A stretch of 64,000 bases of DNA from Bacillota bacterium (GCA_023410445.1 JAEYPT010000008.1:248001-312000), one strand, 5' to 3'; numbered from the stretch's first letter, positions 15,423-25,241 are shown. The notes: generated from the sequence alone by a model not told the origin. Numbers and translations: made by a program.

Positions 15423-16076
15423 TTATTCCTGATCCGTTTTTTTACCTGAGTTGGAAATTCGATAACACAGCGTCATAAGACTGTCGTTCAAATGAACGTT
15501 CTCAACAACAACATCCGGGTAACGCATGGAAATATCGTAATGACTGAAATTCCAAAAATAGCGGATTCCCAGGCGGTAAAGACGGTCTGCCAGGTCGCCG
15601 ACGGCATCCCGCGGAACACAGAGCACCGCCATGGAAGGCTTTTCCTTCTGGAAGAAATTCTCCAGTTCGGCAACATTCAGAACCTCTTTATCACCGAGCA
15701 TCGTCCCGATTTTTGAAGGCGAACTGTCGAAGATTCCCAGAAGCCGAAATCCTTCCGCCTGAAAGGACATGTGGGTTGCGATTGCCCGGCCCAGGTTTCC
15801 TGCGCCAAACAGAACCGCACCGTAGGAATTGGAAATTCCCAAAATATTTGCAATTTCATCGCAGAGCTGACTGACAATATACCCATAGCCCTGCTGCCCG
15901 AAACCGCCGAAGCAGTTCAGATCCTGCCGGATCTGCGAGGCGGTAAGTCCGAGCTTTGCGGACAGCTCCGTGGAAGAAATCCTTGTCACACCCTTTTCCT
16001 TCAGGCCTGACAGAAAGCGATAATAACGGGGCAGCCTGCGAATGACCGACATTGAAACATTATCGCGCTTAGGCAT
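15423..16076 (-). CDS. rex: Redox-sensing transcriptional repressor Rex
   Basis: Rex binds DNA when NADH/NAD+ is low and lets go when NADH rises, controlling fermentation and reductant genes. The 217-residue protein has the N-terminal winged helix (RLPRYYRFLSGLKEKG, SAKLGLTASQIRQDLNCFG) and the Rossmann domain (LFGAGNLGRAIATH near residue 90), and ends with the domain-swapped helix. It lies 35 bases downstream of icd with no terminator seen between them, so it may be transcribed with acn-icd. Confidence 0.96.
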   Translation of the reverse strand: MPKRDNVSMSVIRRLPRYYRFLSGLKEKGVTRISSTELSAKLGLTASQIRQDLNCFGGFGQQGYGYIVSQLCDEIANILGISNSYGAVLFGAGNLGRAIATHMSFQAEGFRLLGIFDSSPSKIGTMLGDKEVLNVAELENFFQKEKPSMAVLCVPRDAVGDLADRLYRLGIRYFWNFSHYDISMRYPDVVVENVHLNDSLMTLCYRISNSGKKTDQE

Positions 16077-16111
16077 GATGCGCCCATCTCCCTTTTACAT
16101 AATAAGCCGGT

Positions 16112-17326
16112 TTATGCAAGCAGCATTTTCAGCCTTTTCTGAACCTCAAGTAGGAATTCCTCGGAATCCACTTTCTTTTTCTCTGGCAGAGTTGAAATCT
16201 GCGCGAGATCTCCGGTCATGACCCCTTCTTCGATGGTCTGAATGGTGGCCGCTTCCAGCTTTTCGGCAAAATCGCACAATGCCGGAATACCGTCCAATTC
16301 CCCGCGCTTTTTCAGCGCGCCCGTCCATGCGAACAAAGTGGCAACCGAATTGGTGGAGGTCTTCTCCCCCTTGAGATACTTGTAGTAGTGCCTCTGCACG
16401 GTGCCGTGCGCGGCTTCGTACTCGTAAACACCGTCGGGCGATACCAGAACACTGGTCATCATGGCGAGACTGCCGAACGCCGTCGCCACCATGTCGCTCA
16501 TAACGTCGCCATCGTAATTCTTGCAGGCCCAGATGAACCCGCCCTCCGAGCGCATCACGCGCGCCACGGCGTCGTCGATCAGGGTATAGAAATATTCGAT
16601 GCCTGCCGCTTCGAACTGCTTGCGGTAATCGTTTTCATAAAGCTCGCGGAAAATATCCTTAAAGCGGTGATCGTATTTTTTCGAAATCGTATCCTTCGTG
16701 GAAAACCAGAGGTCCTGCTTCAGGTCTAATGCATACTGAAAACAGCTTCTTGCAAAATTCGCGATGCTGTCATCCAGATTGTGCTGACCAAGGACGACAC
16801 CCGCCGTTTTGAAATCATGCACCAGCGTGCGCTCTTCGGTTCCGTCCGCCTTCGTCACAACCAGCTCTGCCTTTGCGCCAGCGGGGACCGTCAACTCCGC
16901 GTCGCGGTAAACATCACCGTAAGCGTGACGCGCGATTGTGATCGGCTTATTCCAGTTGGAAACCAGCGGAGAAATGCCTTTGACCAGAATCGGCGTACGG
17001 AACACCGTTCCGTCCAAAATGGCGCGGATAGTTCCATTCGGGGATTTCCACATTTCATGGAGTCCGTACTCCTTGACGCGGTCCGCGTTCGGGGTGATGG
17101 TTGCACATTTGACCGCGACGCCGTATTTCAGGGTGGCGTTGGCCGAATCCACCGTTACCTTGTCTCCGGTGGCGTCCCGGTTTTTCAGCCCGAGATCGTA
17201 GTATTCCGTTTTCAGTTCCACAAAGGGCTCCAGAAGGATTTCTTTGATTTCCTTCCAGATCACCCGTGTCATTTCATCCCCGTCCATCTCGACAAGGGGT
17301 GTTTTCATACTGATTTTATCCGCCAT
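16112..17326 (-). CDS. icd: NADP-dependent isocitrate dehydrogenase
   Basis: Oxidises isocitrate to 2-oxoglutarate with NADP, supplying NADPH and the glutamate carbon skeleton. The 404-residue protein is of the eukaryote-like homodimeric type (MDGDEMTRVIWKEIKE near the N-terminus, PNGTIRAILDGTVFR, and YEAAHGTVQRHYYKYLKGE near residue 305) rather than the Escherichia coli type. It follows aconitase by 52 bases, so the two catalyse consecutive steps from one transcript. No citrate synthase gene is in the window. Confidence 0.96.
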   Translation of the reverse strand: MADKISMKTPLVEMDGDEMTRVIWKEIKEILLEPFVELKTEYYDLGLKNRDATGDKVTVDSANATLKYGVAVKCATITPNADRVKEYGLHEMWKSPNGTIRAILDGTVFRTPILVKGISPLVSNWNKPITIARHAYGDVYRDAELTVPAGAKAELVVTKADGTEERTLVHDFKTAGVVLGQHNLDDSIANFARSCFQYALDLKQDLWFSTKDTISKKYDHRFKDIFRELYENDYRKQFEAAGIEYFYTLIDDAVARVMRSEGGFIWACKNYDGDVMSDMVATAFGSLAMMTSVLVSPDGVYEYEAAHGTVQRHYYKYLKGEKTSTNSVATLFAWTGALKKRGELDGIPALCDFAEKLEAATIQTIEEGVMTGDLAQISTLPEKKKVDSEEFLLEVQKRLKMLLA

Positions 17327-17378
17327 TGATCCAGTCCTCCAAGTAATTTCATTGCAGGCAGCTTTTGCCGCGGCCCGA

Positions 17379-19316
17379 TTATTTTTCGCTTTGTTCCTTC
17401 GTGTAGTTCAGGAGGCCGCCCGCTAGAACGATGGCGCGCTGGCGCTCCGTAAGGATCGGCTCCGCCTCAAAGCGCGTGCCTTTCGTACGGTTTTCCACGA
17501 AAATTTTCGTTCCGCTTCCGATCGCGGCGCGGATATCAGGCAGTTCCAGCTCATCCATCGGGTCAATGGAATCGTAATCCTTTTCGTCTTTGAAAACAAG
17601 CGGGAGAATTCCCGCGTTGGCGAGATTGGCGCAGTGAATACGCGCGAAGCTCTTCACGATGACCGCTTTGATTCCGAGATACAACGGTACAAGAGCCGCG
17701 TGCTCGCGTGAAGAACCCTGTCCGTAGTTTGAGCCGCCGATAATAAAGCCCGAACCGTTCTTTTTGCAGCGCTCCGGGAATTCCTTATCGCACACTGCGA
17801 AGCAGAATTGGGACAGATACGGGATATTGGAGCGGTACGGCAGAATTTTGGAACCCGCCGGCATAATATGATCGGTTGTGATGTTGTCGCCGACCTTTAA
17901 GAGAACCTTTGCCTTTATGTTTTCCGGAAGCGGAACGGAAGACGGGAATTCCCGGATGTTGGGCCCGCGGAGAATCGCCACGTTTTTCGCTTCCTCAGGA
18001 GAAGCCGGCTCAATGATCATGTTGTCGTTGATCAGGAAGTTTTCCGGCATGGGTACCGGTTCTTCTTTGCCCAGTGTTTTCGGGTTTGTGAGAACGCCGG
18101 TCAGAGCGGAAGCGGCAGCCGTTTCCGGGCTGACAAGATAAATCTGCGCGTCGGCAGTTCCGGAACGGCCAAGGAAGTTCCGGTTGAATGTACGAAGGGA
18201 AATTCCTGCTGAATTCGGCGACTGCCCCATGCCGATGCACGGACCGCAGGCGCATTCCAGAATCCGGGCGCCGGCAGCGATAAGGTCGGCGAGAGCGCCG
18301 TTTTTCGCAAGCATATTGTAAACCTGCTTGGAGCCGGGCGCAATGGAGAGACTAACCTCCGGATGCACGGTTTTTCCTTTCAGGATGGAAGCCACGCGCA
18401 TCAGATCTCGGTAGGAAGAATTCGTGCAGGAACCGATGCAGACCTGATCGACCTTAATCGGGCCGATCTCGTCCACCGTCTTCACGGCGTCCGGGCTGTG
18501 CGGACAGGCGGCAAGGGAAACCAGTGAAGAAAGATCGATATCGATGGTTTCGTCGTAGTGTGCGTCCGCATCCGGCTGAAGCTCCATCCAGTCCTGTTCC
18601 CTGCCCTGAGCCTTCAGAAACTGCCGGGTAATTTCGTCGGACGGGAAAATGGAAGTGGTTGCCCCGAGCTCCGCGCCCATGTTGGTGATGGTTGCGCGCT
18701 CCGGCACAGAAAGCGTCTTAACGCCTTCCCCGCCGTACTCAAGGACCTTGCCCACACCGCCCTTGACGGTCAGGCGGCGGAGAACTTCCAGAATGACATC
18801 CTTCGCGCTGACCCATGCGGGGAGCGCACCGGTCAGATTGACGCGCAGAATCTTCGGCATATTGATGTAATAGGGGCCGCCGCCCATCGCAACGGAAACG
18901 TCCAGACCGCCGGCACCCATAGCCAGCATGCCGATTCCGCCGCCCGTCGGGGTGTGGCTGTCGGAGCCGATCAGGGTTTTGCCGGGGATTCCAAACCGCT
19001 CAAGGTGGATCTGATGGCAAATCCCGTTGCCGGGGCGAGAAAAATAGATTCCGTGTTTTTTTGCGACCGACTGAATAAACCGGTGATCGTCCGCATTTTC
19101 AAAGCCTGTCTGCAAGGTGTTATGATCGACATAAGCAACCGAACGCTCCGTCTTCACACGCGAAACACCCATCGCTTCAAATTCGATGTAGGCCATCGTT
19201 CCGGTGGCGTCCTGCGTGAGAGTCTGGTCGATTTTCAGCCCGATTTCGCTTCCCGTCGTCATTTCACCGCTTACAAGGTGTTTACTGATGATTTTCTGTG
19301 CCAAACTCAAACCCAT
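17379..19316 (-). CDS. Aconitate hydratase
   Basis: Fe-S enzyme interconverting citrate and isocitrate. The protein of about 645 residues is shorter than AcnA (about 900) and matches the compact aconitase type of clostridia and Aquifex. The three cluster cysteines are visible in CIGSCTNSSYRDL and ECACGPCIGMGQSPNS; GGSNYGQGSSREHAALVP is the C-terminal swivel-domain motif. I use the ATG at 19316, which follows GGGAGTG at a workable distance; a TTG at 19334 would overlap that site. It is the first gene of the acn-icd(-rex) unit and has a near-consensus promoter. Confidence 0.94.
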   Translation of the reverse strand: MGLSLAQKIISKHLVSGEMTTGSEIGLKIDQTLTQDATGTMAYIEFEAMGVSRVKTERSVAYVDHNTLQTGFENADDHRFIQSVAKKHGIYFSRPGNGICHQIHLERFGIPGKTLIGSDSHTPTGGGIGMLAMGAGGLDVSVAMGGGPYYINMPKILRVNLTGALPAWVSAKDVILEVLRRLTVKGGVGKVLEYGGEGVKTLSVPERATITNMGAELGATTSIFPSDEITRQFLKAQGREQDWMELQPDADAHYDETIDIDLSSLVSLAACPHSPDAVKTVDEIGPIKVDQVCIGSCTNSSYRDLMRVASILKGKTVHPEVSLSIAPGSKQVYNMLAKNGALADLIAAGARILECACGPCIGMGQSPNSAGISLRTFNRNFLGRSGTADAQIYLVSPETAAASALTGVLTNPKTLGKEEPVPMPENFLINDNMIIEPASPEEAKNVAILRGPNIREFPSSVPLPENIKAKVLLKVGDNITTDHIMPAGSKILPYRSNIPYLSQFCFAVCDKEFPERCKKNGSGFIIGGSNYGQGSSREHAALVPLYLGIKAVIVKSFARIHCANLANAGILPLVFKDEKDYDSIDPMDELELPDIRAAIGSGTKIFVENRTKGTRFEAEPILTERQRAIVLAGGLLNYTKEQSEK

Positions 19317-19422
19317 TACGGCATTCACTCCCAAACTTTATAATTCAAATTTGTATCTGTCGGCCAGTTCTTTATTCCGCAGATATAGTATTGATAGATA
19401 TGTGGCAATAAGCTTTCTCACT

Positions 19423-19451
19423 ATTATGGTATAAAAATTCAACATTGTCAA
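19423..19451 (-). promoter_or_regulatory. Promoter of the acn-icd unit
   Basis: Minus strand TTGACA (19446-19451), 17 bases, CATAAT (19423-19428). The leader to the aconitase ATG is about 100 bases. Confidence 0.85.
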
Positions 19452-19502
19452 TCTGTTAACGTTTGACCCCGGCAATTATTTTTTCATTTCCCCCTTATTT
19501 TC

Positions 19503-19531
19503 TTGCCGAACGACAGAGCGGATGTTATAAT
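19503..19531 (+). promoter_or_regulatory. Promoter of tepA
   Basis: TTGCCG (19503-19508), 17 bases, TATAAT (19526-19531), divergent from the acn promoter. Confidence 0.8.
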
Positions 19532-19617
19532 ATTTGTAATTTATATGAAAACAAATCCGCCCGGCGCGTATGATGCCGCCTTGCATAGGAAGACTATTCC
19601 TACTGGGAGGTGCATTC

Positions 19618-20355
19618 ATGAGCAGCGAAGAAAAAACCGAGGAAAACCGGGCTGCGGAACGAATTACGGAGTCGGGCTCCGTTATTACGGGAGACGGCCG
19701 GCACGTGATTCACTGCCTGACCATCATCGGGCAGATTGAGGGGCATACCATACTCTCCTCGCAGACGAAAACGACCAAATACGAACATGTAATTCCACAG
19801 CTTGTGGCCATTGAGGAGGACGCCGCCATCGACGGCCTGCTTATGATTTTGAATACGGTGGGCGGCGACGTGGAGGCTGGCCTCGCGCTGGCGGAACTCG
19901 TGGCCGGAATGAAAAAGCCAACCGTTTCCATTGTTTTAGGCGGCGGGCATTCCATCGGCGTTCCTCTGGCCGTTGCCGCCAAACATTCCTTTATTGTGCC
20001 GAGCGCAACGATGACGATTCATCCGGTGCGGATGAACGGCCTGATTCTGGGAGTTCCGCAGACACTGGATTATTTCGAGCGGATGCAGGAGCGGATCACA
20101 CAGTTCATCACGCAACATTCCCGGATTTCGGCCGAGCGGATCGCTGAGCTTTCCATGAACACGCGGGAACTGGTGCTTGACATCGGCACGGTGCTGACCG
20201 GCCCGCAGGCCGTGGAGGAAGGGCTGATCGATTCGCTCGGGACCCTTTCCGATTCCATCGACTGTTTATACGATATGATCGACGAGCGGAAGAAAAAAGA
20301 AAAGAAAAAACCGGCTGAAACCGCTAAGGCAAGGCAGGCCAAAAGCGCAAAATGA
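19618..20355 (+). CDS. tepA: ClpP-like protease, TepA family
   Basis: A 245-residue ClpP-fold serine protease of the TepA/YmfB family, implicated in Bacillus in protein translocation or germination-related proteolysis. The strand with the GGDVEAGLALAEL motif, the nucleophile region (GGGHSIGVPLAVAAK) and the His region (TMTIHPVRMNG) follow ClpP order. The C-terminus is Lys/Ala-rich. The start is the ATG at 19618, seven bases after GGGAGGTG. It precedes ftsK by about 60 bases, the gene order seen in many Firmicutes. Confidence 0.9.
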   Translation: MSSEEKTEENRAAERITESGSVITGDGRHVIHCLTIIGQIEGHTILSSQTKTTKYEHVIPQLVAIEEDAAIDGLLMILNTVGGDVEAGLALAELVAGMKKPTVSIVLGGGHSIGVPLAVAAKHSFIVPSATMTIHPVRMNGLILGVPQTLDYFERMQERITQFITQHSRISAERIAELSMNTRELVLDIGTVLTGPQAVEEGLIDSLGTLSDSIDCLYDMIDERKKKEKKKPAETAKARQAKSAK

Positions 20356-20416
20356 ACGAGCGGCGGTTTCTTGCCGCCGTACATAGCCCGTAATACTGTC
20401 TCAAAGGTGAGTGACA

Positions 20417-22882
20417 TTGGCTAAACAAAAAACAAATTCAAAACCACGCCATGCAGCGGCCTCGCGGGCACGCAAACCGGCCGCGGCGCCCGATCCCGTG
20501 CAGGCGGCGCGCTCAGAAAAACAGCACGCACAGGTTCTTTCCGTTCTGATGTTCGCCGGGGCAATTCTGATGTTCTGCCTGGTGCTGATCAGCGGAGACC
20601 ACGTCTGGCGCTGGTTCCACGACGTTATGCTCGGCCTGTTCGGCAACTGCGCCGTCATCTGGCCGATCCTGTTGCTTTATCTGTCCGTTCTGACGGCATT
20701 GGAACGGCAGAACAGCCGCGCGGGAGTTAAGCTGACGCTGACGATTCTGATCATCGCGTTTTTCTGTTCTTCCATCTACATATTTTCCGTTCCCTCAAAC
20801 AACTCGCTTGCCGGATTCTGGAAACAGCTGACCGATCTGTACGGTGCGGGGGTCCAGCACCAGGGCGGCGGCTTCTTCAGCGGCCTTCTGGGAATTCCTC
20901 TTGTCGCAGCAGTCGGTCCGCTCGGCGCAAAGATTCTGATTCTGCTTGCGCTGTTTGTTTCTATTATGATTCTGACCGGGACAAGCCTGATCCAGCTTTT
21001 CCGCACCGTCACAAAGCCAGCCGGATTTGTGAAAACCAATATCGACTCCGCACGGGAACGGCGGATGATTGAAAAGAACCGGGAAAACGCCACGATCGAC
21101 GTTGCGCTTGACGCGGACGATGAACTCCCCCAGCATCCGGTACGCTCCGGCGCAAAAGTCCCCGCCAAACCCAAGAAAAAGAGTGAAAAGCTGGAACGCC
21201 TGGAAAAGGTGTTTTCGATTCACGAGCCGGAACCGGCCCCCGCCCCACAGAAGAATACGCAGCCGGTCCCCGCTGAGGATTCCGTACCGCAGCGTTCTGC
21301 GGAGGCGGAAGCTTTCAGCCCTCCGGCAGATCCGCCCGCCGCCCCGGCACCGAAATCGTTTCCGGAGGAGCCGGAGCCGGACGGCGACTATCACTTCCCG
21401 CCCATTTCCATGCTGGAAATCACGAAGGAACTGAGCGAAGCGGATATTGTCGGTGAAATTCAGACCAACGGACGCATGCTGGTGGACACCCTGCAAAGCT
21501 TCGGGGTTCAGACCTCCTTCGTCGGCTACAGCCGCGGCCCCGCCGTGACACGGTATGAGCTTCAGCCCGCTTCGGGTGTGAAGATCAGCAAAATCACGAA
21601 CCTTTCGGACGACCTCTCGATGAATCTGGCCACTGCGGGTATCCGCATTGAGGCTCCGATTCCCGGAAAGGCCGCTGTCGGAATCGAAGTCCCGAATAAG
21701 AAAAACACGGTCGTGCGGATGCGCGAGCTGATGGAAAGCAACAGCTTTACGGCGGCAAAAAGCCGCCTGACCGTAGCGCTCGGGCGCGACATTGCCGGTG
21801 AGGTGGCCGTGGCAGACCTGGCGAAAATGCCGCATCTGCTGATTGCGGGTGCGACCGGCTCCGGTAAATCCGTATGCATCAACTCCATGATCGTCAGTCT
21901 GCTGTACAAATCGCAGCCGGACGAGGTTCGCTTCCTGATGATCGACCCGAAGGTCGTGGAGCTCGGCATTTACAACGGGATACCCCACCTTCTGGTTCCC
22001 GTGGTCACTGACCCGCGCAAGGCTGCAGGCGCGCTTTCCTGGGCGGTTACGGAAATGCTGAAACGCTACAAGATTTTCGCGGCAAACAACGTACGTGACC
22101 TCAGCGCTTACAATTCCCTCGCCGCCTCCTGCAATTACACTGCGGAGGATGGCCAGCCGATGGAACGCATGCCGCAGATCGTCATCATCATCGACGAGCT
22201 CGCCGACCTGATGATGGCCGCCCCGAACGAAGTGGAGGATTCCATCTGCCGTCTGGCCCAGATGGCGCGCGCCGCGGGAATGCACCTCGTTATCGCGACC
22301 CAGCGTCCCTCGGTGGACGTCATCACAGGCATCATCAAGGCGAACATCCCCAGCCGGATCGCTTTTGCGGTCTCCTCGCAGGTGGATTCCCGCACGATTC
22401 TAGACATGGGCGGCGCGGAAAAGCTTCTCGGTCGCGGCGACATGCTATTTTCCCCGGTGGGCTCCCAAAAGCCGACCCGAATTCAGGGCTGCTTCGTCAG
22501 CGACAGCGAAATTGAATCCATCACCAGTTTTGTTAAGAAGGCACAGGAAGCCGATTATAATGAAAACATCGCGGAGGAAATCGAGAAAAATGCCGTCGCT
22601 GAAAAAGGCGGAGACTCGGGCGACGATATGGGCGGTGACACCGACCCCATGATGTCCGACGCGATCAAGTGCATTGTGGAAGCCGGGCAGGCCTCAACCT
22701 CCCTGCTCCAGCGGCGTCTGCGCCTCGGCTATGCCCGTGCGGGCAGGCTGATTGACCAGATGGAGCAAATGGGCGTTGTCGGTCCGCGCGACGGCTCGAA
22801 GCCCCGGCAGGTCATGATCACCTATCAGCAGTGGCTGGAAATGAACATGCAAAAGGCCGACGCCTCCGAAGCGAAAAGCTGA
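20417..22882 (+). CDS. DNA translocase FtsK/SpoIIIE
   Basis: Septal DNA pump that clears chromosome from the division septum; in spore formers it moves the chromosome into the forespore. The protein of about 821 residues has a basic N-terminus, four transmembrane helices between residues about 35 and 200, an acidic/Pro-rich linker to about 310, then the motor. Walker A is GATGSGKSVCINSM, Walker B IVIIIDELADLMM, and the C-terminal gamma winged helix is LLQRRLRLGYARAGRLIDQME. I take the TTG at 20417 as start because AAAGGTGAG lies six bases upstream; the GTG at 20411 is inside that site. Confidence 0.95.
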   Translation: MAKQKTNSKPRHAAASRARKPAAAPDPVQAARSEKQHAQVLSVLMFAGAILMFCLVLISGDHVWRWFHDVMLGLFGNCAVIWPILLLYLSVLTALERQNSRAGVKLTLTILIIAFFCSSIYIFSVPSNNSLAGFWKQLTDLYGAGVQHQGGGFFSGLLGIPLVAAVGPLGAKILILLALFVSIMILTGTSLIQLFRTVTKPAGFVKTNIDSARERRMIEKNRENATIDVALDADDELPQHPVRSGAKVPAKPKKKSEKLERLEKVFSIHEPEPAPAPQKNTQPVPAEDSVPQRSAEAEAFSPPADPPAAPAPKSFPEEPEPDGDYHFPPISMLEITKELSEADIVGEIQTNGRMLVDTLQSFGVQTSFVGYSRGPAVTRYELQPASGVKISKITNLSDDLSMNLATAGIRIEAPIPGKAAVGIEVPNKKNTVVRMRELMESNSFTAAKSRLTVALGRDIAGEVAVADLAKMPHLLIAGATGSGKSVCINSMIVSLLYKSQPDEVRFLMIDPKVVELGIYNGIPHLLVPVVTDPRKAAGALSWAVTEMLKRYKIFAANNVRDLSAYNSLAASCNYTAEDGQPMERMPQIVIIIDELADLMMAAPNEVEDSICRLAQMARAAGMHLVIATQRPSVDVITGIIKANIPSRIAFAVSSQVDSRTILDMGGAEKLLGRGDMLFSPVGSQKPTRIQGCFVSDSEIESITSFVKKAQEADYNENIAEEIEKNAVAEKGGDSGDDMGGDTDPMMSDAIKCIVEAGQASTSLLQRRLRLGYARAGRLIDQMEQMGVVGPRDGSKPRQVMITYQQWLEMNMQKADASEAKS

Positions 22883-22883
22883 C

Positions 22884-23810
22884 ATGTCAAAACGGAGAAG
22901 CCTGAAAAACCGGATGTATCTTGCGGTTTTCGCCGCGCTCGTTCTGCTTGGGCTTGCCGTCCGTCTGCTTCCGACGCCTGCCGAGACCGTCTGGCACCGT
23001 GTCTATGGATTTTTCGGTCTGGGCGATTTCTCCGACTGCGCGGATTCCTCCCCGTTTTCCGTTCATGTGCTGGATGTCGGTAAGGCGGACAGCATCCTGC
23101 TGGAATCCGGGAATTCCTTTCTGCTGGTTGACGGCGGAACACCCGACCGCGGCGAGGAAGTAATTTCCTACCTCAAACGCCGCGGCGTTTCCAAGCTGGA
23201 ATACGTTGTCAACACCCATCCGGATGAAGACCACATCGGCGGCTTAAAATATGTAATAGATGATTTTCCGGTCGGTCACTATTTTGCCCCAAATATTCCG
23301 GCGGCGCTGGTGCCTACCGACAAAGCATATCGGGATACCCAGCTGGCGCTCGCACAGAAGGGACTACACGCCGAAACGCCGAAGCCTGGAACCGAATTTG
23401 CCGTCGGCCAGATGAAAATCCGGGTGCTCGGGCCTCTGCGGGCCGGAGACAGCACCAACAACAATTCCATTGTTCAGCGCGTCGCCTGCGGGAATGTCCA
23501 TTTTCTCCTGATGGGAGACGCGGAAAAGGAAGAAGAGCACGATCTGCTCGCTTCCGGTGAAGATCTTTCGGCCGATGTTCTAAAAATCGGCCACCACGGA
23601 AGCCGCACAGCAACCTCGCAGGAATTTTTAAACGCTGTAAGACCGAAGTACGCCGCAATTTCCACTGCGTGGGACCGGAACAAGCTTCCGAATTCCGACG
23701 TACTGAACCGCCTGTTCGACGCGGGAACCAAAATTTACCGCACGGACGTAAGCGGCACGCTCATCTTTCTGACCGACGGCACAAAGCTTTCGGTTGTAAC
23801 ACAGAAATAA
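22884..23810 (+). CDS. ComEC-like MBL-fold hydrolase
   Basis: A 308-residue metallo-beta-lactamase-fold protein that resembles the C-terminal domain of ComEC/Rec2 but stands alone. After a single N-terminal membrane anchor (MYLAVFAALVLLGLAVRLL) it has DVGKADSILLE, the metal motif THPDEDHIGG near residue 111, and GHHGSRTATS near residue 237. It is likely exported, anchored outside the membrane, and acts on nucleic acid or another phosphoester; the substrate is unknown. It begins one base after the ftsK stop codon and is followed by a DUF3006 gene, a common pairing for this family. Confidence 0.9.
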   Translation: MSKRRSLKNRMYLAVFAALVLLGLAVRLLPTPAETVWHRVYGFFGLGDFSDCADSSPFSVHVLDVGKADSILLESGNSFLLVDGGTPDRGEEVISYLKRRGVSKLEYVVNTHPDEDHIGGLKYVIDDFPVGHYFAPNIPAALVPTDKAYRDTQLALAQKGLHAETPKPGTEFAVGQMKIRVLGPLRAGDSTNNNSIVQRVACGNVHFLLMGDAEKEEEHDLLASGEDLSADVLKIGHHGSRTATSQEFLNAVRPKYAAISTAWDRNKLPNSDVLNRLFDAGTKIYRTDVSGTLIFLTDGTKLSVVTQK

Positions 23811-23866
23811 AAGAATCCCCGGCATAAGCCGGGGCAAAAACAACAACTATAAGGGAGGATTCTCCG

Positions 23867-24064
23867 TTGAGAACACTTACCATCGACCGTTTGGAAGGCA
23901 TATACGCAATCTGTGAGGACGATAACCAGAAATATTTTGCAATTGAACTGTCCGAACTGCCCAAGGGCGCCAAGGCCGGAGACGTTCTTTCCGTAAACGA
24001 CGAGGAAGGAACCCTTTCCATCGATGCGGAGGCAAGCGCCGCCCGGAAGAAAAAAACGAAATAG
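23867..24064 (+). CDS. DUF3006 family small protein
   Basis: A 65-residue protein with the DUF3006 pattern: TIDRLEGIYAICED, then FAIELSELPKGAKAGDVL, then an acidic and Lys-rich end. The TTG start follows GGGAGGATT. DUF3006 proteins often accompany ComEC-like hydrolase genes, and this one follows the hydrolase by 56 bases; a GC hairpin (23817-23834) lies between them but lacks a plus-strand T-run. The role is unknown. Confidence 0.82.
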   Translation: MRTLTIDRLEGIYAICEDDNQKYFAIELSELPKGAKAGDVLSVNDEEGTLSIDAEASAARKKKTK

Positions 24065-24074
24065 GCAAAAGCGC

Positions 24075-25241
24075 TTACGCTTTTGCCTTCGCTAAATGTC
24101 GGGTGGTCACCTTGTCCGCCGAGGTTGGATGCATCCGTACATTTTGCACCAATCCGAAGCCGAAGTACAGACAGGCCGCCGAAGAGCCGCCCGCGCTGAA
24201 AAACGGCAGGGTCACGCCCATGACGGGGAGAAGATCGAGGCACATGCCGAGGTTGAACACCGCCTGCGCCGCGATCATGCCGAAAAAGCCCATGCAGATG
24301 GCGCTGCCGAGAAGATCGTTGGATTTCCGCGCGATGTGCAGGGTGCGCCACAGGAAAATTAAGAGAAGCAGCATGATGGCGGTGCAGCCCACGAAGCCGA
24401 GCTGTTCCCCGGCAACCGAGAAAATGAAATCGCTCTGCTGGATCGGGACCACGCCCTGGCTGACGCGCGACTGCTCCTGAAAAAGGCCGCGCCCCCAAAG
24501 CCCGCCGCTGCCGATGGACAGCCGCCCCTGAATCTGCTGCCAGCCGTATTTCACGGCGTCAGGCGAGTTGGAATCGAGCTGATACACCACCTGCATGCGT
24601 ATTTTCTGGTAGGGCTGAAGCACATATTTCCACGCAAGCGGCAGCGCGATCCCTGCAACGACAAGCAGAACCGCATAGTAGCGGAACTGGATTCCGGCAC
24701 CGAACGTCATGGCAAGGAACATGCAGAAGAAAATCATCGCTGCTCCGTCGTCGCCCTGAAGGTGCAGCAGCGCCACGGGAACCATTGCATGAATTGCGAG
24801 CAGGATCACATGCAGCGGAGATTTCAGCAGACCTCGCTCCTCCAGTGCGGAAAGATGTTTGGAAAACGTGATCATAAAGCCGATCTTGACGAGCTCGCCC
24901 GTCTGGAAGGTGCGGCCGCCGGGCAGCTTGATCCACGCTTTGGCATCGATTCCGCCGCCGCTGACGACGGAGATTCCAAAAAACTGCGTATACACAATCA
25001 AAAACAGGCAGAATCCCGCGATCACATACCAGAACGACGAAATTTCACGGTAATCCACCAACGAAAAAAGGACTGCCCCGACATACCCCATTATGATCGC
25101 CATAAGCTGCGTAGTAAAATAACTGCCGTCCGGTATGGTTTTCAGCAGCAGCAAACTGTAGGCGGAAATGGCCATCAGCAGCAGCCAATAAAATTTATCG
25201 GTTTTTTTCAGATAACTTCCAATTGATTTCAGCGCGCGCAT
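24075..25241 (-). CDS. rodA: RodA/FtsW-family peptidoglycan glycosyltransferase
   Basis: SEDS-family membrane enzyme that polymerises peptidoglycan for cell elongation together with a class B penicillin-binding protein. The 388-residue protein has about ten hydrophobic segments, AWIKLPGGRTFQTGELVKI near residue 101, and the GVTLPFFSAGGSSAACLYFG region near residue 344. The start follows AGAGGTGAAGTC. It converges with the DUF3006 gene; an inverted repeat (24064-24087) at the junction overlaps its last codons. RodA rather than FtsW or SpoVE is preferred because no division or mur genes flank it. Confidence 0.9.
   Translation of the reverse strand: MRALKSIGSYLKKTDKFYWLLLMAISAYSLLLLKTIPDGSYFTTQLMAIIMGYVGAVLFSLVDYREISSFWYVIAGFCLFLIVYTQFFGISVVSGGGIDAKAWIKLPGGRTFQTGELVKIGFMITFSKHLSALEERGLLKSPLHVILLAIHAMVPVALLHLQGDDGAAMIFFCMFLAMTFGAGIQFRYYAVLLVVAGIALPLAWKYVLQPYQKIRMQVVYQLDSNSPDAVKYGWQQIQGRLSIGSGGLWGRGLFQEQSRVSQGVVPIQQSDFIFSVAGEQLGFVGCTAIMLLLLIFLWRTLHIARKSNDLLGSAICMGFFGMIAAQAVFNLGMCLDLLPVMGVTLPFFSAGGSSAACLYFGFGLVQNVRMHPTSADKVTTRHLAKAKA

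Noticed and set aside
19445..19470. Rex operator upstream of the aconitase -35
   Set aside because: One half (CTGTTAA) is close but the other does not match; about 9 of 14 positions.
20795..22285. Long open frame (496 codons) on the minus strand inside ftsK
   Set aside because: Antisense shadow; the FtsK motor motifs are intact on the plus strand.
23817..23834. Terminator between the MBL hydrolase and DUF3006 genes
   Set aside because: The hairpin is strong but has no T-run on the plus strand, so it does not look like a plus-strand terminator.
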